A stretch of DNA of 51,316 nucleotides, taken from the NCBI GenBank assembly GCA_002401765.2, contig NVTY02000024.1, positions 69,600 through 120,915 on the forward strand, read 5' to 3'. Position numbers and translations under genes: made by a program. The notes under the pieces were generated by a model. That model was given only the letters and a program-made list of their open reading frames with translations. It did no database searches and was not told the origin of the DNA. Source of the DNA: Thiotrichaceae bacterium (lineage in GTDB: Bacteria > Pseudomonadota > Gammaproteobacteria > SZUA-140). Shown here in pieces: positions 34,427-44,065 of the stretch. Each line of letters begins with the position of its first letter. The stretch's first letter is position 1.

Positions 34427-37400
34427 ATACATCTCCAGAAAATGCTGTTCCAGTTCGCAGAAAAGCGCGTACCTCTCTCGCTCGTAGTTTATTTTTATAG
34501 TTTTTACTACTGTCACTACTGCCAATGACACTAACCGCATGGATGGGATATCGCGAGGCAAGTAACGGGCTTCATGAAACCGTCTCACAAAAACTTGAGC
34601 AAGATGCCCGCGACAGCGCAAAATTTGTGCGTAACTGGTTTTCCTACCGCTTCATGGACATCAATAGCCAGGCCGAAAACCAACGTAATGCCGATTTCCT
34701 AACATCGCTAAAAAAGGAGTATGAAGTCAGCCACAGCAGCTTGGCTGAATTTACCAAAAGTGAACGCTGGAAAGCGCTCGTAAAAGCCAACCAAAAAGAT
34801 CTGATTAGTTTCTCACGCCAGTATGACTACATCCACGACTTATTTTTAATTGATCTCGACGGTAATATTCTCTTCACTATCGGTAATGGGGAAGACCTTG
34901 GCAGCAATCTTTTTAGCGGCCGCCATGCCTCAACACGCTTTGCCAGCAGCGCTAGAAAAACGCTCAACAACCATCAAACTATTTTTTCCGATCTTGGGAC
35001 ATACGCACTGCCCAATAATGATATTACAGGTTTCATTTCCGCACCCATATTAAATGTTCAAGGGCGGGTAATTGGATTATTCGCAATTCAAATACAACTT
35101 GACCGTATCAGTCAGTTGATACATAACAACGTCAACAATAAATCACTGGTCCATTACATGGTCGGTAGTGATGGAAGGCTGCGAACACCGCTTATCCAAA
35201 CCAATAAAGGGGGCGTATTAAAGCGCCAAATTAATTCAGAACAGTTCAAACTCTGGCAACATGAGCATGTTAACAATAACGATATAAATGATGATGAAAG
35301 TGAAATTTCCTTTAATTACACTGGCCCTAATGGGCGCGAAGTCATCGGTGTTCACCAGACGGTACGATTACCCGGAATAAACTGGGTTCTCATCAGTGAA
35401 ATCAATAGTGATGAAGCGCTTGCGCCAGCACACCGACTCAAAAATATCGTGCTGATAATATTTTTAATCACTAGCATCGTAGTCGCCGGGCTCGCCATAT
35501 TTCTGGCAAGGCGCATCACACATCCCATCACTCAACTAGTTGAAGCCAGTAAGGCAATTGCTGCGGGAAGAACCGACCAACAAGTCGTAGTGAAAGAAAA
35601 TAATGAGATAGGTATCCTTGCCGATGCATTTAATCACATGAATTCAGCACGACTGGAACAAGAACTAGTCATGGAGCAGAGCAGTCTGGAAATCCAGGAG
35701 GCACTGATTGATCTAGAAGAACAGCGCTTTGCGCTAGATCAACACGCCATTGTTGCCATCACAGACGTCACTGGCACCATCCACTTTGTAAATGACAAAT
35801 TCACGGAGATCACCGGCTATAGTCGACAAGAGTTACTAGAGAAAAACCATCGTATACTTAATTCTGGACATCATGAAAAATATTTCTTTAAAATGATGTA
35901 CCACACTATTTCGTCAGGAAAAGTCTGGAATGGCGAGGTATGTAATAAATCAAAAAATGGCAATCTCTATTGGGTCGACACAACTATTGTTCCTTTTCTT
36001 GATGAAGACGGTGAACCAGAAAGCTACATTGCGATTAGAACGGATATCACAGAACGAAAACTTGCTGAAAATGAATTAAAGAAAAAAGAGCACAGTCTGG
36101 CTCTCGCTCAACAGATGGCTCATATGGGAAGCTGGGAGCTCGACATTAAAACCAATGAATTAACCTGGTCAAATGAAGCGTACCGGATTTTTGATGTTGA
36201 CCAAATAAAAACGAATGCATCATATGATATTCTCATGAATGTAGTTCATCCAGATGATAGAGCGATGGTAAAAGAGTCCTATGAAAATTCTATCAAAAAC
36301 CAAGAATCATATAATATCGAACACCGCTTATTAATGAATGACGGTATCATTAAATACGTCAACGAACGCTGTGAAACCACTTACGACAAACAAGGAAATG
36401 CAGTTTTATCAACGGGAACAATATTAGACGTCACTGACCGAAAGCATGCTGAATTTGCGCTACTGGAGGCAAAAGAGGCGGCCGAATCTGCCACACAGCA
36501 AAAGTCTGAATTTCTGGCCAACATGAGCCATGAGATACGCACACCAATGAATGGAATTATCGGCATGTCTGGACTATTACTAGACACCAAACTCACGTCA
36601 AAACAACGTAGTTACGCCAACGCAACCATGAGTTCTGCCGATGCTTTACTGACCATCATCAATGACATCCTCGATTTTTCAAAGATCGAAGCGGGAAAGA
36701 TGGAGCTTGAAGAGCTGCCTTTTGATCTTCAATTATTAACTGAGGACGTTTCTGAGTTAATGGCATTAAAGTGCCGAGAAAAAAACATTGGAATACTGCT
36801 TAGATACAAACCTGATACAAAACGATTTGTCATTGGCGACCCTGGCCGGGTACGTCAGATTTTATTAAACCTGCTTAGTAATGCAGTTAAATTTACGCAA
36901 CAAGGGAATATTTTACTCACGGTAGAATCAATCCCTGAAAAACAAGTAAACAGTCATATTGCCGAATTCAAGATATCAGTAAAAGACTCAGGCATCGGCA
37001 TAGCACAAGAAAATCTATCGCATGTCTTTAATAAGTTTGATCAGGAAGATAGTTCTACCACACGTAAATATGGCGGCACCGGACTTGGGCTTGCGATATG
37101 TCAACAACTCTGCTCTTTGATGAATGGAGACATTAAGGTCGAAAGTCAAAAAGGTATTGGCTCAACCTTTAGTTTCACCATCAAACTAACTATAAATCCT
37201 GAGCCATCCGAAGAGCTGCTCACTATAAAAAACTTCGATCATTTAAAAGGGCTAAAAATATTAATTGTTGATGACTGTGCAACAGCGCGGATGATATTTG
37301 AAGAACAGGTATCGACATTAGAGATGAGAGAGGTTGTCAGTACCACTTGCGGTAAAATGGCAATTAATGCATTACAACAAGGTATCCGTAACAACGATCC

Positions 37401-38513
37401 TTTTGATATCGCCATCATCGACTATAAAATGCCTGGTATGGATGGCGAGGAACTTGTCATTGAAATATCAAAAAAAAATTACTCACTAACGGCGTCATCT
37501 TGTTTGTCACGTCGTTCCCAAGAAAAGAGGACCGTAGAAATTTACAATCTCTAGCGTTGAATGGTTATTTAGAAAAACCCACTCATCCATTTGAGCTGCC
37601 ATTAGTCCTCTCATTGATCTGGAATGCAAAACAATCCAAGCATGAAATACCGCTGGTCACACGACATACCATCCAGGAATCAATTGCAGGGCCTCGTAAA
37701 AAACCGATGCTAACCAATGCGCAGATACTGCTTGCTGAAGACAACCCCATCAATATTAATGTCGCCACGGAAATGCTCGAAGGTTATGGCTGCACCGTCA
37801 CTCCCGCCGGCAATGGACTAGAGGCGCTCGCGTTAACTAAACTTCGTGATTTTGATTTAATCTTTATGGATTGCCTGATGCCGGAAATGGATGGCTTTGA
37901 AGCCACCGCAGAAATCCGCAAACTACAGGAAAAGGAGCCCGACCAGGAATACCCGCCGATTATCGCATTCACCGCCAACGCAATGAAATCTGATCGAGAG
38001 AAATGCTTAAATGCAGGGATGGATGATTACATATCAAAGCCAGTCAGCCAGGTAGCGCTTGAAAATATTTTAATTAAGTGGCTAGACCACAAAGTTGAGA
38101 TGGTTGATGACATCAGTAATGAAAGCCAAGTTCAGTCTACCAGTGAGCCCCTTGAAAAATCGGAAATACTGGATTTTGAACCCTTCAACCAACTCAAAAA
38201 AATGTTTGGCGACCGCTTTCCAGACACCATTGAACAGCATACTCAAAATGCACTCGGTAATATCAACCGAGCCGAGAGCGCTATCCTCCAAGAAGACCTG
38301 GGGTTACTAGAACTCGCAGCACATTCAATTAAAGGCGCCAGCGCGCAGTTTGGTGCGAAGCCACTCAGTAAGGTCTCACTCAAGATGGAATCACTGGCCA
38401 AAGAAGGCAACCTCGACGAAGCCAAGACTCTCTTCAGCGAACTCAAAATCGCACAGCAAAAAGCCGCTAAAATCATGCTTCAGCAGATCGAAGAGCCGCT
38501 GGCAGAGGCTTAA
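34423..38513 (+). pseudogene. Hybrid histidine kinase with in-frame stop and frameshift
   Basis: Read with repairs this is a kinase of about 1,360 residues: GTG start at 34423, transmembrane helix, dCache-like sensor region, second helix, HAMP, two PAS domains, HisKA (phospho-His in ANMSHEIRTPMNG), HATPase (N box LLNLLSNAVKF, G box GTGLGLAI), two receiver domains and an Hpt domain (AAHSIKGASAQFG). Two lesions are visible. A TAG at 34498-34500 interrupts the first helix (ARSLFL-stop-FLLLSLLPMT). A nine-A run at 37470-37478 shifts frame inside receiver 1; ten As would restore it. Internal ATG 34525 could still start a protein lacking most of the first helix, and 37500-38513 is open for receiver 2 plus Hpt. 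Decay, sequencing error or slippage are possible. Confidence 0.8.
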
Positions 38514-38522
38514 CTCATACCG

Positions 38523-39029
38523 CTAGTGATCACCAGAAGTACCTAACCAAATCTTTTTAAACTGATGGATGCCCTGATCCCAAAACCATATTGCAATCGC
38601 ACCATCAAAGCGGTCTTGATAGATCGCAACCCACTTCAACTCAAGCACACCGGGTTCTTGCGGCCCGCATGCCCAGTAACCTAACGCGCAAGCAGTCGTA
38701 TAATGACCGGGCATCGCCAGTTTGATGCGCATTTTCAATCCGGCGCCCGCGTATGCCTCGCCCCACTCCACTCGGTCAAGCACCCGCCACTCGTACCCCC
38801 TTACCGTCGACATATAAACAACCAAACCTTCCCCTGGATAGTTGACGCTCTTTAATAAAAAAGCATAATCAAGCTGACCATCCTGATTAAAGTCCCCCTC
38901 AATCCTTACCTGCTTTAATGGTGGTTCAGCTGTCATTTCCCTTGCCGTTGGCAGACGCCAATCAGCAGGAAACGGCAGCGCCAATGCATCCAATGAAAAC
39001 AGCATTAATATAAGACCCATCATTCGCAT
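38523..39029 (-). CDS. Small exported protein, unknown, single calcium-loop-like motif
   Basis: A 168-residue protein with a signal peptide (MRMMGLILMLFSLDALA, cleavage near A-LPFPADW). A DFNQDGQLDYAFLL segment at about 45-58 resembles an FG-GAP/EF-hand-like DxDxDG loop. Conserved-looking tryptophan and cysteine residues (ACALGYWACGPQEPG) and an acidic/aromatic C-terminus follow. I recognise no named family; similar short exported proteins with one FG-GAP-like loop occur in gammaproteobacteria. It is divergent from argE with 51 bases between the starts, so promoters are shared or overlap. Confidence 0.75.
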   Translation of the reverse strand: MRMMGLILMLFSLDALALPFPADWRLPTAREMTAEPPLKQVRIEGDFNQDGQLDYAFLLKSVNYPGEGLVVYMSTVRGYEWRVLDRVEWGEAYAGAGLKMRIKLAMPGHYTTACALGYWACGPQEPGVLELKWVAIYQDRFDGAIAIWFWDQGIHQFKKIWLGTSGDH

Positions 39030-39080
39030 CGTTATCTCTTTAGATTTGGCAAAGTAGCCCTTTATTATCTACAATCTCGT

Positions 39081-40241
39081 ATGACTTTAAAATCCCCCAA
39101 ACTAAATGAGATGCTGCGACAGCTTATCGCACTTCCTTCGATGAGCAGTGTTAACCCCGAGTTTGATACCAGCAATCGAGAGGTGGTTGATCTGCTGGCC
39201 TCATGGCTCGACGGTCTCGGCTTCCAGGTCGCGATCACACCGTTACCCAATCAACCTCACAAAGCAAACCTGCTCGCAAGTTATGGCGCGGTTGATGAAC
39301 ACAGCCAAGGACTGATGTTTGCAGGTCACACCGACACCGTCCCTTATGACCAGCACAGCTGGCATCACGACCCATTCAAGCTCACCGAAACCGATAATAA
39401 GCTCTATGGCCTCGGCACCTCGGATATGAAAAGTTTCTTTGCACTAGCGATCGAGGCTCTGCACCCATTTAACGCCAGCGACCTGAAACAGCCGGTCTTT
39501 ATTCTTGCCACCGCGGATGAAGAGAGTTCCATGGATGGTGCTATAGCGCTGGTTAAGCAAGGCTGCCCTAATGTACGTTATGCGGTGATTGGCGAGCCCA
39601 CCGGTCTGAAACCCGTCAATGCCCATAAAGGGATCATGATGGAATCGATCCATCTCACCGGGCGCAGTGGTCACTCCAGCAATCCTGCGCTCGGCGTCAA
39701 TGCCCTTGAAGCGATGCAACGGGTGATTGCTGAGCTGATTCAGTGGCGAGGCGAGCTACAACAGCGCTATCGAGATGACCGTTTTACGGTTCCCGAACCA
39801 ACACTCAATCTGGGTTATATTGAAGGTGGCGACAACCCTAATCGCATCTGTGAACAGTGCGAATTGCATTTCGACCTGCGCGCACTGCCCGGCATGGAGC
39901 TCAATGAGCTACGGCGTGAGCTAACAGAGCGCATGCATACCCTGTTCAAACACAGTGCGATTCGCTGGCGACATAAGTCGCTCATCCGCGGCACTTCGCC
40001 GATGCATACCGATGCAAATTCCGCCATTGTGAAAGCGGCAGAAAAACACAGTGGCTGCCATAGCCACGCGGTCGCTTTCTGTACCGAAGGGCCTTACTTA
40101 ACAGAGCTTGGCATTGAGACGATCATCCTGGGCCCCGGCAATATCGATCAGGCACATCAACCGGATGAATATCTAGCACTCGATAAAATTCAACCAACCG
40201 TTGAATTACTATCAAAACTGATACGGCAGTTTTGCCTGTAA
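39081..40241 (+). CDS. argE: Acetylornithine deacetylase
   Basis: ArgE removes the acetyl group of N-acetylornithine in arginine synthesis, using two zinc/cobalt ions. The 386-residue M20-family enzyme shows metal-ligand motifs FAGHTDTVPYD, GLGTSDMKSF (Asp bridge), ADEESSMDG (catalytic Glu pair), IGEPTGL and GPGNIDQAHQPDEY (His). The lid/dimer domain lies between about 185 and 300 (GRSGHSSNPALG, EGGDNPNRIC). It starts at ATG 39081 without a clear ribosome site. No other arg genes adjoin it. The related SucDAPDE (dapE) is less likely because ARGE-specific RSGHSSNP and the length match better. Confidence 0.93.
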   Translation: MTLKSPKLNEMLRQLIALPSMSSVNPEFDTSNREVVDLLASWLDGLGFQVAITPLPNQPHKANLLASYGAVDEHSQGLMFAGHTDTVPYDQHSWHHDPFKLTETDNKLYGLGTSDMKSFFALAIEALHPFNASDLKQPVFILATADEESSMDGAIALVKQGCPNVRYAVIGEPTGLKPVNAHKGIMMESIHLTGRSGHSSNPALGVNALEAMQRVIAELIQWRGELQQRYRDDRFTVPEPTLNLGYIEGGDNPNRICEQCELHFDLRALPGMELNELRRELTERMHTLFKHSAIRWRHKSLIRGTSPMHTDANSAIVKAAEKHSGCHSHAVAFCTEGPYLTELGIETIILGPGNIDQAHQPDEYLALDKIQPTVELLSKLIRQFCL

Positions 40242-40374
40242 TACCCACTTTCTCAGCCTGCAGAGCTTTCAACTCAAAGGTTTTATAGCGATAAAGCTGA
40301 ATTTTTTCGAATTGATTATCACTCAAAGCCTATTGATACTGTTGACAGTTTCATTAACCAACGAGAACAGCACA

Positions 40375-40467
40375 ATGGGCATAAAAAGCATCATCATAAC
40401 CATTCTCACGACAGCGCTACTAGTCGCTTATTTCATGCACTTTATGGAGATTGCCCCCGGGAACTAG
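40375..40467 (+). CDS. Possible 30-residue membrane miniprotein
   Basis: ATG 40375 opens MGIKSIIITILTTALLVAYF plus a short C-terminus (MHFMEIAPGN), a single hydrophobic helix. It has a weak GAGAA box ten bases upstream. It lies between argE and a convergent NYN gene. It is coding-like only in hydrophobicity, so support is limited. Confidence 0.35.
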   Translation: MGIKSIIITILTTALLVAYFMHFMEIAPGN

Positions 40468-40510
40468 CGATTGTTAACAGAGAAGAGTGACCAGATAACG
40501 TCACCCAGAT

Positions 40511-41290
40511 TTATGAGCTCGCTTGATAAACCACAGCATTCTCTGCCTGCACCCCTTTGGGGGCGTTAATTTTTTCAAACTCAATGATCGCGCTCCTTTT
40601 GGAGAGTTCTAGAAACCGCTCATTGGACATTGACTCGCCATTTTCACGCAGGCTGGAGATATGGCAGAATATCCCCTCGCCAATATCGGTCACCTTGAAA
40701 CCGGTACGCGTAGATAAAAAACCAAACCCTTTACCCTGAACATTTTGTAAAATCCCACGAAATTTTTGATGCTTTGCATTATCGGGTATCGATAAAATAC
40801 CAGGCACAATCGAACCGGGAAAATAGTAGTCAACCTCTCGTTTTAGCTCACTACTGACGTTCGCAAATGCCAACGCATCCACACGCTTCCCTTTATTCTG
40901 CAGCGCCCGCACCAGGCGTAGAAAGTCACCGTCACCACTACCAATCATTATATAGTCCAGATTCTCAGCTTGAAGCAGCGCATCAACCGCCATATCAAGA
41001 TCCGCATTGGCCTTAACGGTTTCAGTCCCATCCTCATTACGGTAGCGTTTAATCTCTTTCTCGACGATATGAAAGCCAGCCATTCTGATTTTATCGCGAT
41101 ATTTCTCCGACTTCTCTCGATATTCGGGATCTCTTCTCTCCCTGTTTGAGTCTACTGCCATATAGGCATTTGCCCTTAAAATAATCGTACCTTGGGCTTC
41201 AACCAACTCTCTGATAGCGCCTAGCCTCATCCCCCAGCCACCATTAATGACCAGGTTTTCCATATCGATAAAGATACCTGCTTTTAACAT
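40511..41290 (-). CDS. NYN-domain ribonuclease-like protein with cold-shock domain
   Basis: A 259-residue protein with an N-terminal NYN (PIN-like) domain: GIFIDMENL (first metal Asp), the ANADLDMAVDALL block, and IMIGSGDGDFLRLVRAL (SGDGDF, metal site), as in LabA/DUF88 proteins. A C-terminal cold-shock-like OB domain follows from about 195 (KFRGILQNVQGKGFGFLSTR, GIFCHISSL). The pairing suggests single-stranded RNA cleavage. The ATG at 41290 (MLKAGIFIDM) is the natural start; the longer frame to 41344 is upstream of conserved sequence. It is the last chromosomal gene before accessory DNA. Its targets are unknown. Confidence 0.9.
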   Translation of the reverse strand: MLKAGIFIDMENLVINGGWGMRLGAIRELVEAQGTIILRANAYMAVDSNRERRDPEYREKSEKYRDKIRMAGFHIVEKEIKRYRNEDGTETVKANADLDMAVDALLQAENLDYIMIGSGDGDFLRLVRALQNKGKRVDALAFANVSSELKREVDYYFPGSIVPGILSIPDNAKHQKFRGILQNVQGKGFGFLSTRTGFKVTDIGEGIFCHISSLRENGESMSNERFLELSKRSAIIEFEKINAPKGVQAENAVVYQASS

Positions 41291-41855
41291 GCTTATATTT
41301 TTACTCTTTAAATTGTGAGTGGAAACATCACCAAAGACGGACAAAATGAGCGACCATCCAATAACCTGATAAACGCCTAACCAACTGAAATAAAAAAACT
41401 TAAAACTCGATGGGTTAAGAAGCCAGGGGGGCTAGCTGGCAACTCATCAAACAAAAACCTCACCACCACCTCAAGCCCACCACGGCACGTATTTCATAAA
41501 TTTTCGACTAGCCTTATCATCAGGGGATGGATCACGCCAGCCACCAACATCATTAAAAACCAACTGGTTAACCATTATACATTACTGCCACCTATTGAGG
41601 TTATTGACTCTCAAGTGCGCCAAGAGGCTTTGGTAAATATCACCATATTTCAACACAATGCGCTAAAACCAATAAAAACATCCTCCAGCACAACAATAAG
41701 GTATAAGACGAACACGTCTGCACCAAGGCTAAAGCAATCATACCAAACAACCGATACAGCCAATAATCACATAACTACTCGCATAATTATCATATTTTTG
41801 TATAGTTATCGGTAACGCGTGGCCACTGATTTAGAAATTTAAAGAGTCCATTATT
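41291..41855. other. Gene-free region before the toxin-antitoxin remnant
   Basis: These 565 bases contain no supportable gene. Arms ATAACTA (41771-41777) and TAGTTAT (41803-41809) flank an AT-rich stretch with a TATTTTTGTATAG segment, which may be the promoter and operator of the antitoxin gene. Confidence 0.4.
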
Positions 41856-42148
41856 ATGGCTGCTTTGCTTAAAAAAAAGACCCATCTGTTTCCATCACCG
41901 ACTTTACTCGCACTGCCAAACGCTTTTTTGATGCTTTAACCAGCAGCAAGCAAGACCGCTTTGTGGCCATGAAGAACAACACCCCTTCTGCTGTCATTTT
42001 ACCAGTTGAAACCTTTGAAGAGATGCAAAATGAGCTTGAAGACTTACGCCTTCAAGTAATGGCTATCGAACGCTTAACAACCTTTGATGCCGACAAAGCA
42101 ATCAACCATACGGATGTGGTTACCCGCTATTCCAACAAAAAGCATTAA
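41856..42148 (+). pseudogene. Phd/YefM-like antitoxin, frameshifted
   Basis: The full antitoxin would be about 97 residues: MAALLKKKDPSVSITDF, then TRTAKRFFDALTSSKQDRF and AVILPVETFEEMQNELEDLR, ending TRYSNKKH. This is the Phd/YefM/RelB-like antitoxin fold with an N-terminal DNA-binding part. In the sequence the ATG (41856) and the body are in different frames because an eight-A run (41871-41878) is one A short of the nine needed. A shorter frame from ATG 41967 covers only the C-terminal toxin-binding half. The partner toxin is also truncated. The module is therefore decayed unless the A-run is a sequencing error. Confidence 0.7.
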
Positions 42149-42153
42149 ACTCA

Positions 42154-42204
42154 ATGAGTTGGGCGGTCACCTATCATCCTGATGTATTGATGGCTCTAAA
42201 GTAA
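42154..42204 (+). pseudogene. RelE/ParE toxin, N-terminal remnant
   Basis: Five bases after the antitoxin stop, ATG 42154 opens MSWAVTYHPDVLMALK and stops at TAA (42202-42204). This is the usual first strand and helix of RelE/ParE-type toxins (SWxVxYHPDV), in the usual antitoxin-toxin gene order. The catalytic remainder is absent downstream. The remnant shows the pair was once complete. Confidence 0.65.
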
Positions 42205-42462
42205 AGGTACTTGTTTTAGCTGTCGGGCCCAGGCGCAATAATGAGGTTTATACCAAAACGGAGAAACACGCCTGACGCACTTTGAATATACACAAAGAGC
42301 GCGCGCATGAACAAAACTCAAACAACGCTGTTTAAAAGCAAGGAGACTGTACTGCAATCTGTGTAATTGCCTATCATTAACCCCAACAATGGGAGAGGAT
42401 AGCCACACAATGAAAAACAAAGCGTAACTACTCAGCGAGTAGTCAGAATTTACGGTAACTGC
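42205..42462. other. Gene-free accessory DNA
   Basis: No gene is supported here. It contains CTACTCAGCGAGTAG (42429-42443), a short palindrome, just before a MITE-like element. Confidence 0.35.
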
Positions 42463-42587
42463 TCAGACAGGGTGCCCCTTGGGTATAGTCCTTGAAACTC
42501 GTCAGTTTCTTATGCCCTCGGGTGCAAGGCAAAAAATGTGAGTTTATGGGTATCCCGCTCCAATACCCTAAAGGGCACCTTGTCTCA
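42463..42587. repeat. MITE-like element with imperfect terminal inverted repeats
   Basis: Left arm 42463-42487 (CAGACAGGGTGCCCCTTGGG) and right arm 42562-42587 (CCCTAAAGGGCACCTTGTCT) are inverted copies with about three mismatches over 22 bases. The 75-base interior contains a GAAACT-CGTC-AGTTTC hairpin (42494-42509) and codes for nothing. The layout suits a miniature inverted-repeat element or a structured transposon end. Confidence 0.5.
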
Positions 42588-42622
42588 GGGACAGGTGTAA
42601 ATGATCATTTTTTAACACTGAA

Positions 42623-42781
42623 ATGGCGGATCTCAACGAGTTCTGGCAGATGCGAACCAAAATCACCGTTGAGGCGGCGTTAAACGCCGAGCTGGACGAG
42701 CATCTTGGCTTTTCACGTCATGAGCAAGCTAAAGCGGACAATCATCGCCACGAATCAGTGCAATGCTGGTCAATACGATAG
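42623..42781 (+). pseudogene. IS256-type (mutator) transposase remnant
   Basis: Fifty-two codons from ATG 42623 include KITVEAALNAELDEHLGF and SRHEQAKADNHRHE, the conserved early block of IS256/mutator-family transposases (ALxAELDxHLGY with following Gly/Asn-rich residues). It ends at TAG 42779-42781 without any part of the DDE domain. The sequence after it is not recognisable. It marks the boundary of disturbed DNA before the racemase genes. Confidence 0.7.
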
Positions 42782-42964
42782 CCGTCATTGAGTCCGTAAC
42801 TAAAGATCCATAAACTGCAGTTTAAACGCTACCGTTCAACTAAATCTCAAGGCCTGTGTCATGTCCACAAAAGTCGTGCTAATACTGGTAATGGCATTGC
42901 ATTGGTAGCCCCTCCCTGCCAGCAATTAAATATTTCAGGGATGACAATCACAACACGCAACGAT

Positions 42965-44065
42965 TCAGAGCTTGCCGTAACTATCGGACATGTGCCCATG
43001 GTGGCCCTGACCCTTCATCACCTTAGCGATAAAGGGTGAGGTCATCGCGCGCACCAGTGCACTGTAATTTAACTGGAAGCTGATTTCGCTACCGATGGGT
43101 AAACAATGATCCGATTCAACAACAAGGTGATCACTGCTAGCCCCAAGGAACCTAATTCCGACAGGTGCTTGCAGGCCACTCGGATCGATGTCCTGATACC
43201 CAATGGCCAGGATCGTCTGAGTAATATGGCCCCGATTGGTGATGGATGGCGTTTCACCAAACGCGTTCTGGCCAGGCTCCCCCCTGGGCTGTGATGGTTT
43301 AAGCTTCGATTCGATCACTTCTGCGACGAGGGTAATGGCATCGGTGTGCAGGCCGTCGATAGGTTGGCGATGCAGCGGTTCACAGCCTAGCAGTAGCGAT
43401 TCACCCAAACGAAGATCGTTGATCCGCCCGGTATCTGCACCGCTGAGCGCCCACTCAAGGTTGGCAGAGTTTCCACCAGAGACGATGCTGAGAATCGAGC
43501 CAAAGCTCGTCTCAATTGAGTCGGCCAACGCAGACAGTTCAGCCATGTTGTTGGTATCGGGTGACACGCCACAGCGACACGCGAGGTTAGTGCCAATGCC
43601 TTTGAGCAGAATGTTCGGGAGGTGAATCATCTGACGCACCGTGCTCTCCAGCTCTCCCGGCATGATGCCTTCACGTAGATCACCTAGCTCGACCATCAGT
43701 ACCACTCCGTGCATCCGCTTCGCCTTCTGTGCGGCAGATGAGAGCTCACGGATAACGTCGAGTTCTGTGTTGAAGCTAATGTCAGTGTGTACTACCACCC
43801 GCTCTGCCTGGCTGAGCATCGGCGAACGGATAAGAGTCATCGGCGCCGCGACCTGCGCATCACGCATTGCTTCGATATTCTCGATGCGGGAGTCACCCAG
43901 CGCACGTACTCCCGCCCGCAGCAATGCAGTGGCGATCGCAGGGCAACCGAGGCTCGACTTTGTCACGCCCGTGACCGAAATGCCACGCGCAGCCAAGCGC
44001 TTGACCAGTGTTTGGGCGTTGTGGTGAACCTTGTCGAGGTCGATTTCTAACCGTGGCGCACTCAT
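42965..44065 (-). CDS. Ornithine/alanine racemase-like PLP enzyme
   Basis: This 366-residue protein is a fold-type III PLP enzyme. The N-terminal barrel carries the Schiff-base lysine in ISVTGVTKSSLGCP, a pattern closer to ornithine racemase (GVTKxxxGxP) than to biosynthetic alanine racemase (VVKANAYGHG). Further blocks are LGDSRIENIEAM, MVELGDLREG, IVSGGNSANL and GRINDLRLGES. The C-terminal beta domain is shortened. ATG 44065 overlaps the upstream DUF1611 stop as TAATG, so the two are translationally coupled; a TTG at 44074 is also possible. The substrate is unknown. Linkage to DUF1611, whose members include the D-glutamate N-acetyltransferase DgcN, points to D-amino-acid metabolism. Confidence 0.88.
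   Translation of the reverse strand: MSAPRLEIDLDKVHHNAQTLVKRLAARGISVTGVTKSSLGCPAIATALLRAGVRALGDSRIENIEAMRDAQVAAPMTLIRSPMLSQAERVVVHTDISFNTELDVIRELSSAAQKAKRMHGVVLMVELGDLREGIMPGELESTVRQMIHLPNILLKGIGTNLACRCGVSPDTNNMAELSALADSIETSFGSILSIVSGGNSANLEWALSGADTGRINDLRLGESLLLGCEPLHRQPIDGLHTDAITLVAEVIESKLKPSQPRGEPGQNAFGETPSITNRGHITQTILAIGYQDIDPSGLQAPVGIRFLGASSDHLVVESDHCLPIGSEISFQLNYSALVRAMTSPFIAKVMKGQGHHGHMSDSYGKL

Noticed and set aside
34325..34621. Minus-strand frame of 98 codons over the kinase start
   Set aside because: Opposite-strand shadow of the kinase N-terminus; composition is explained by complementary coding.
41615..41815. Plus-strand frame of 66 codons
   Set aside because: Low-complexity Thr/Ile-rich translation of AT-rich DNA without a ribosome site or family resemblance.
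42196..42420. Minus-strand frame of 74 codons in accessory DNA
   Set aside because: No recognisable family, overlaps the toxin remnant, and has no initiation signal.
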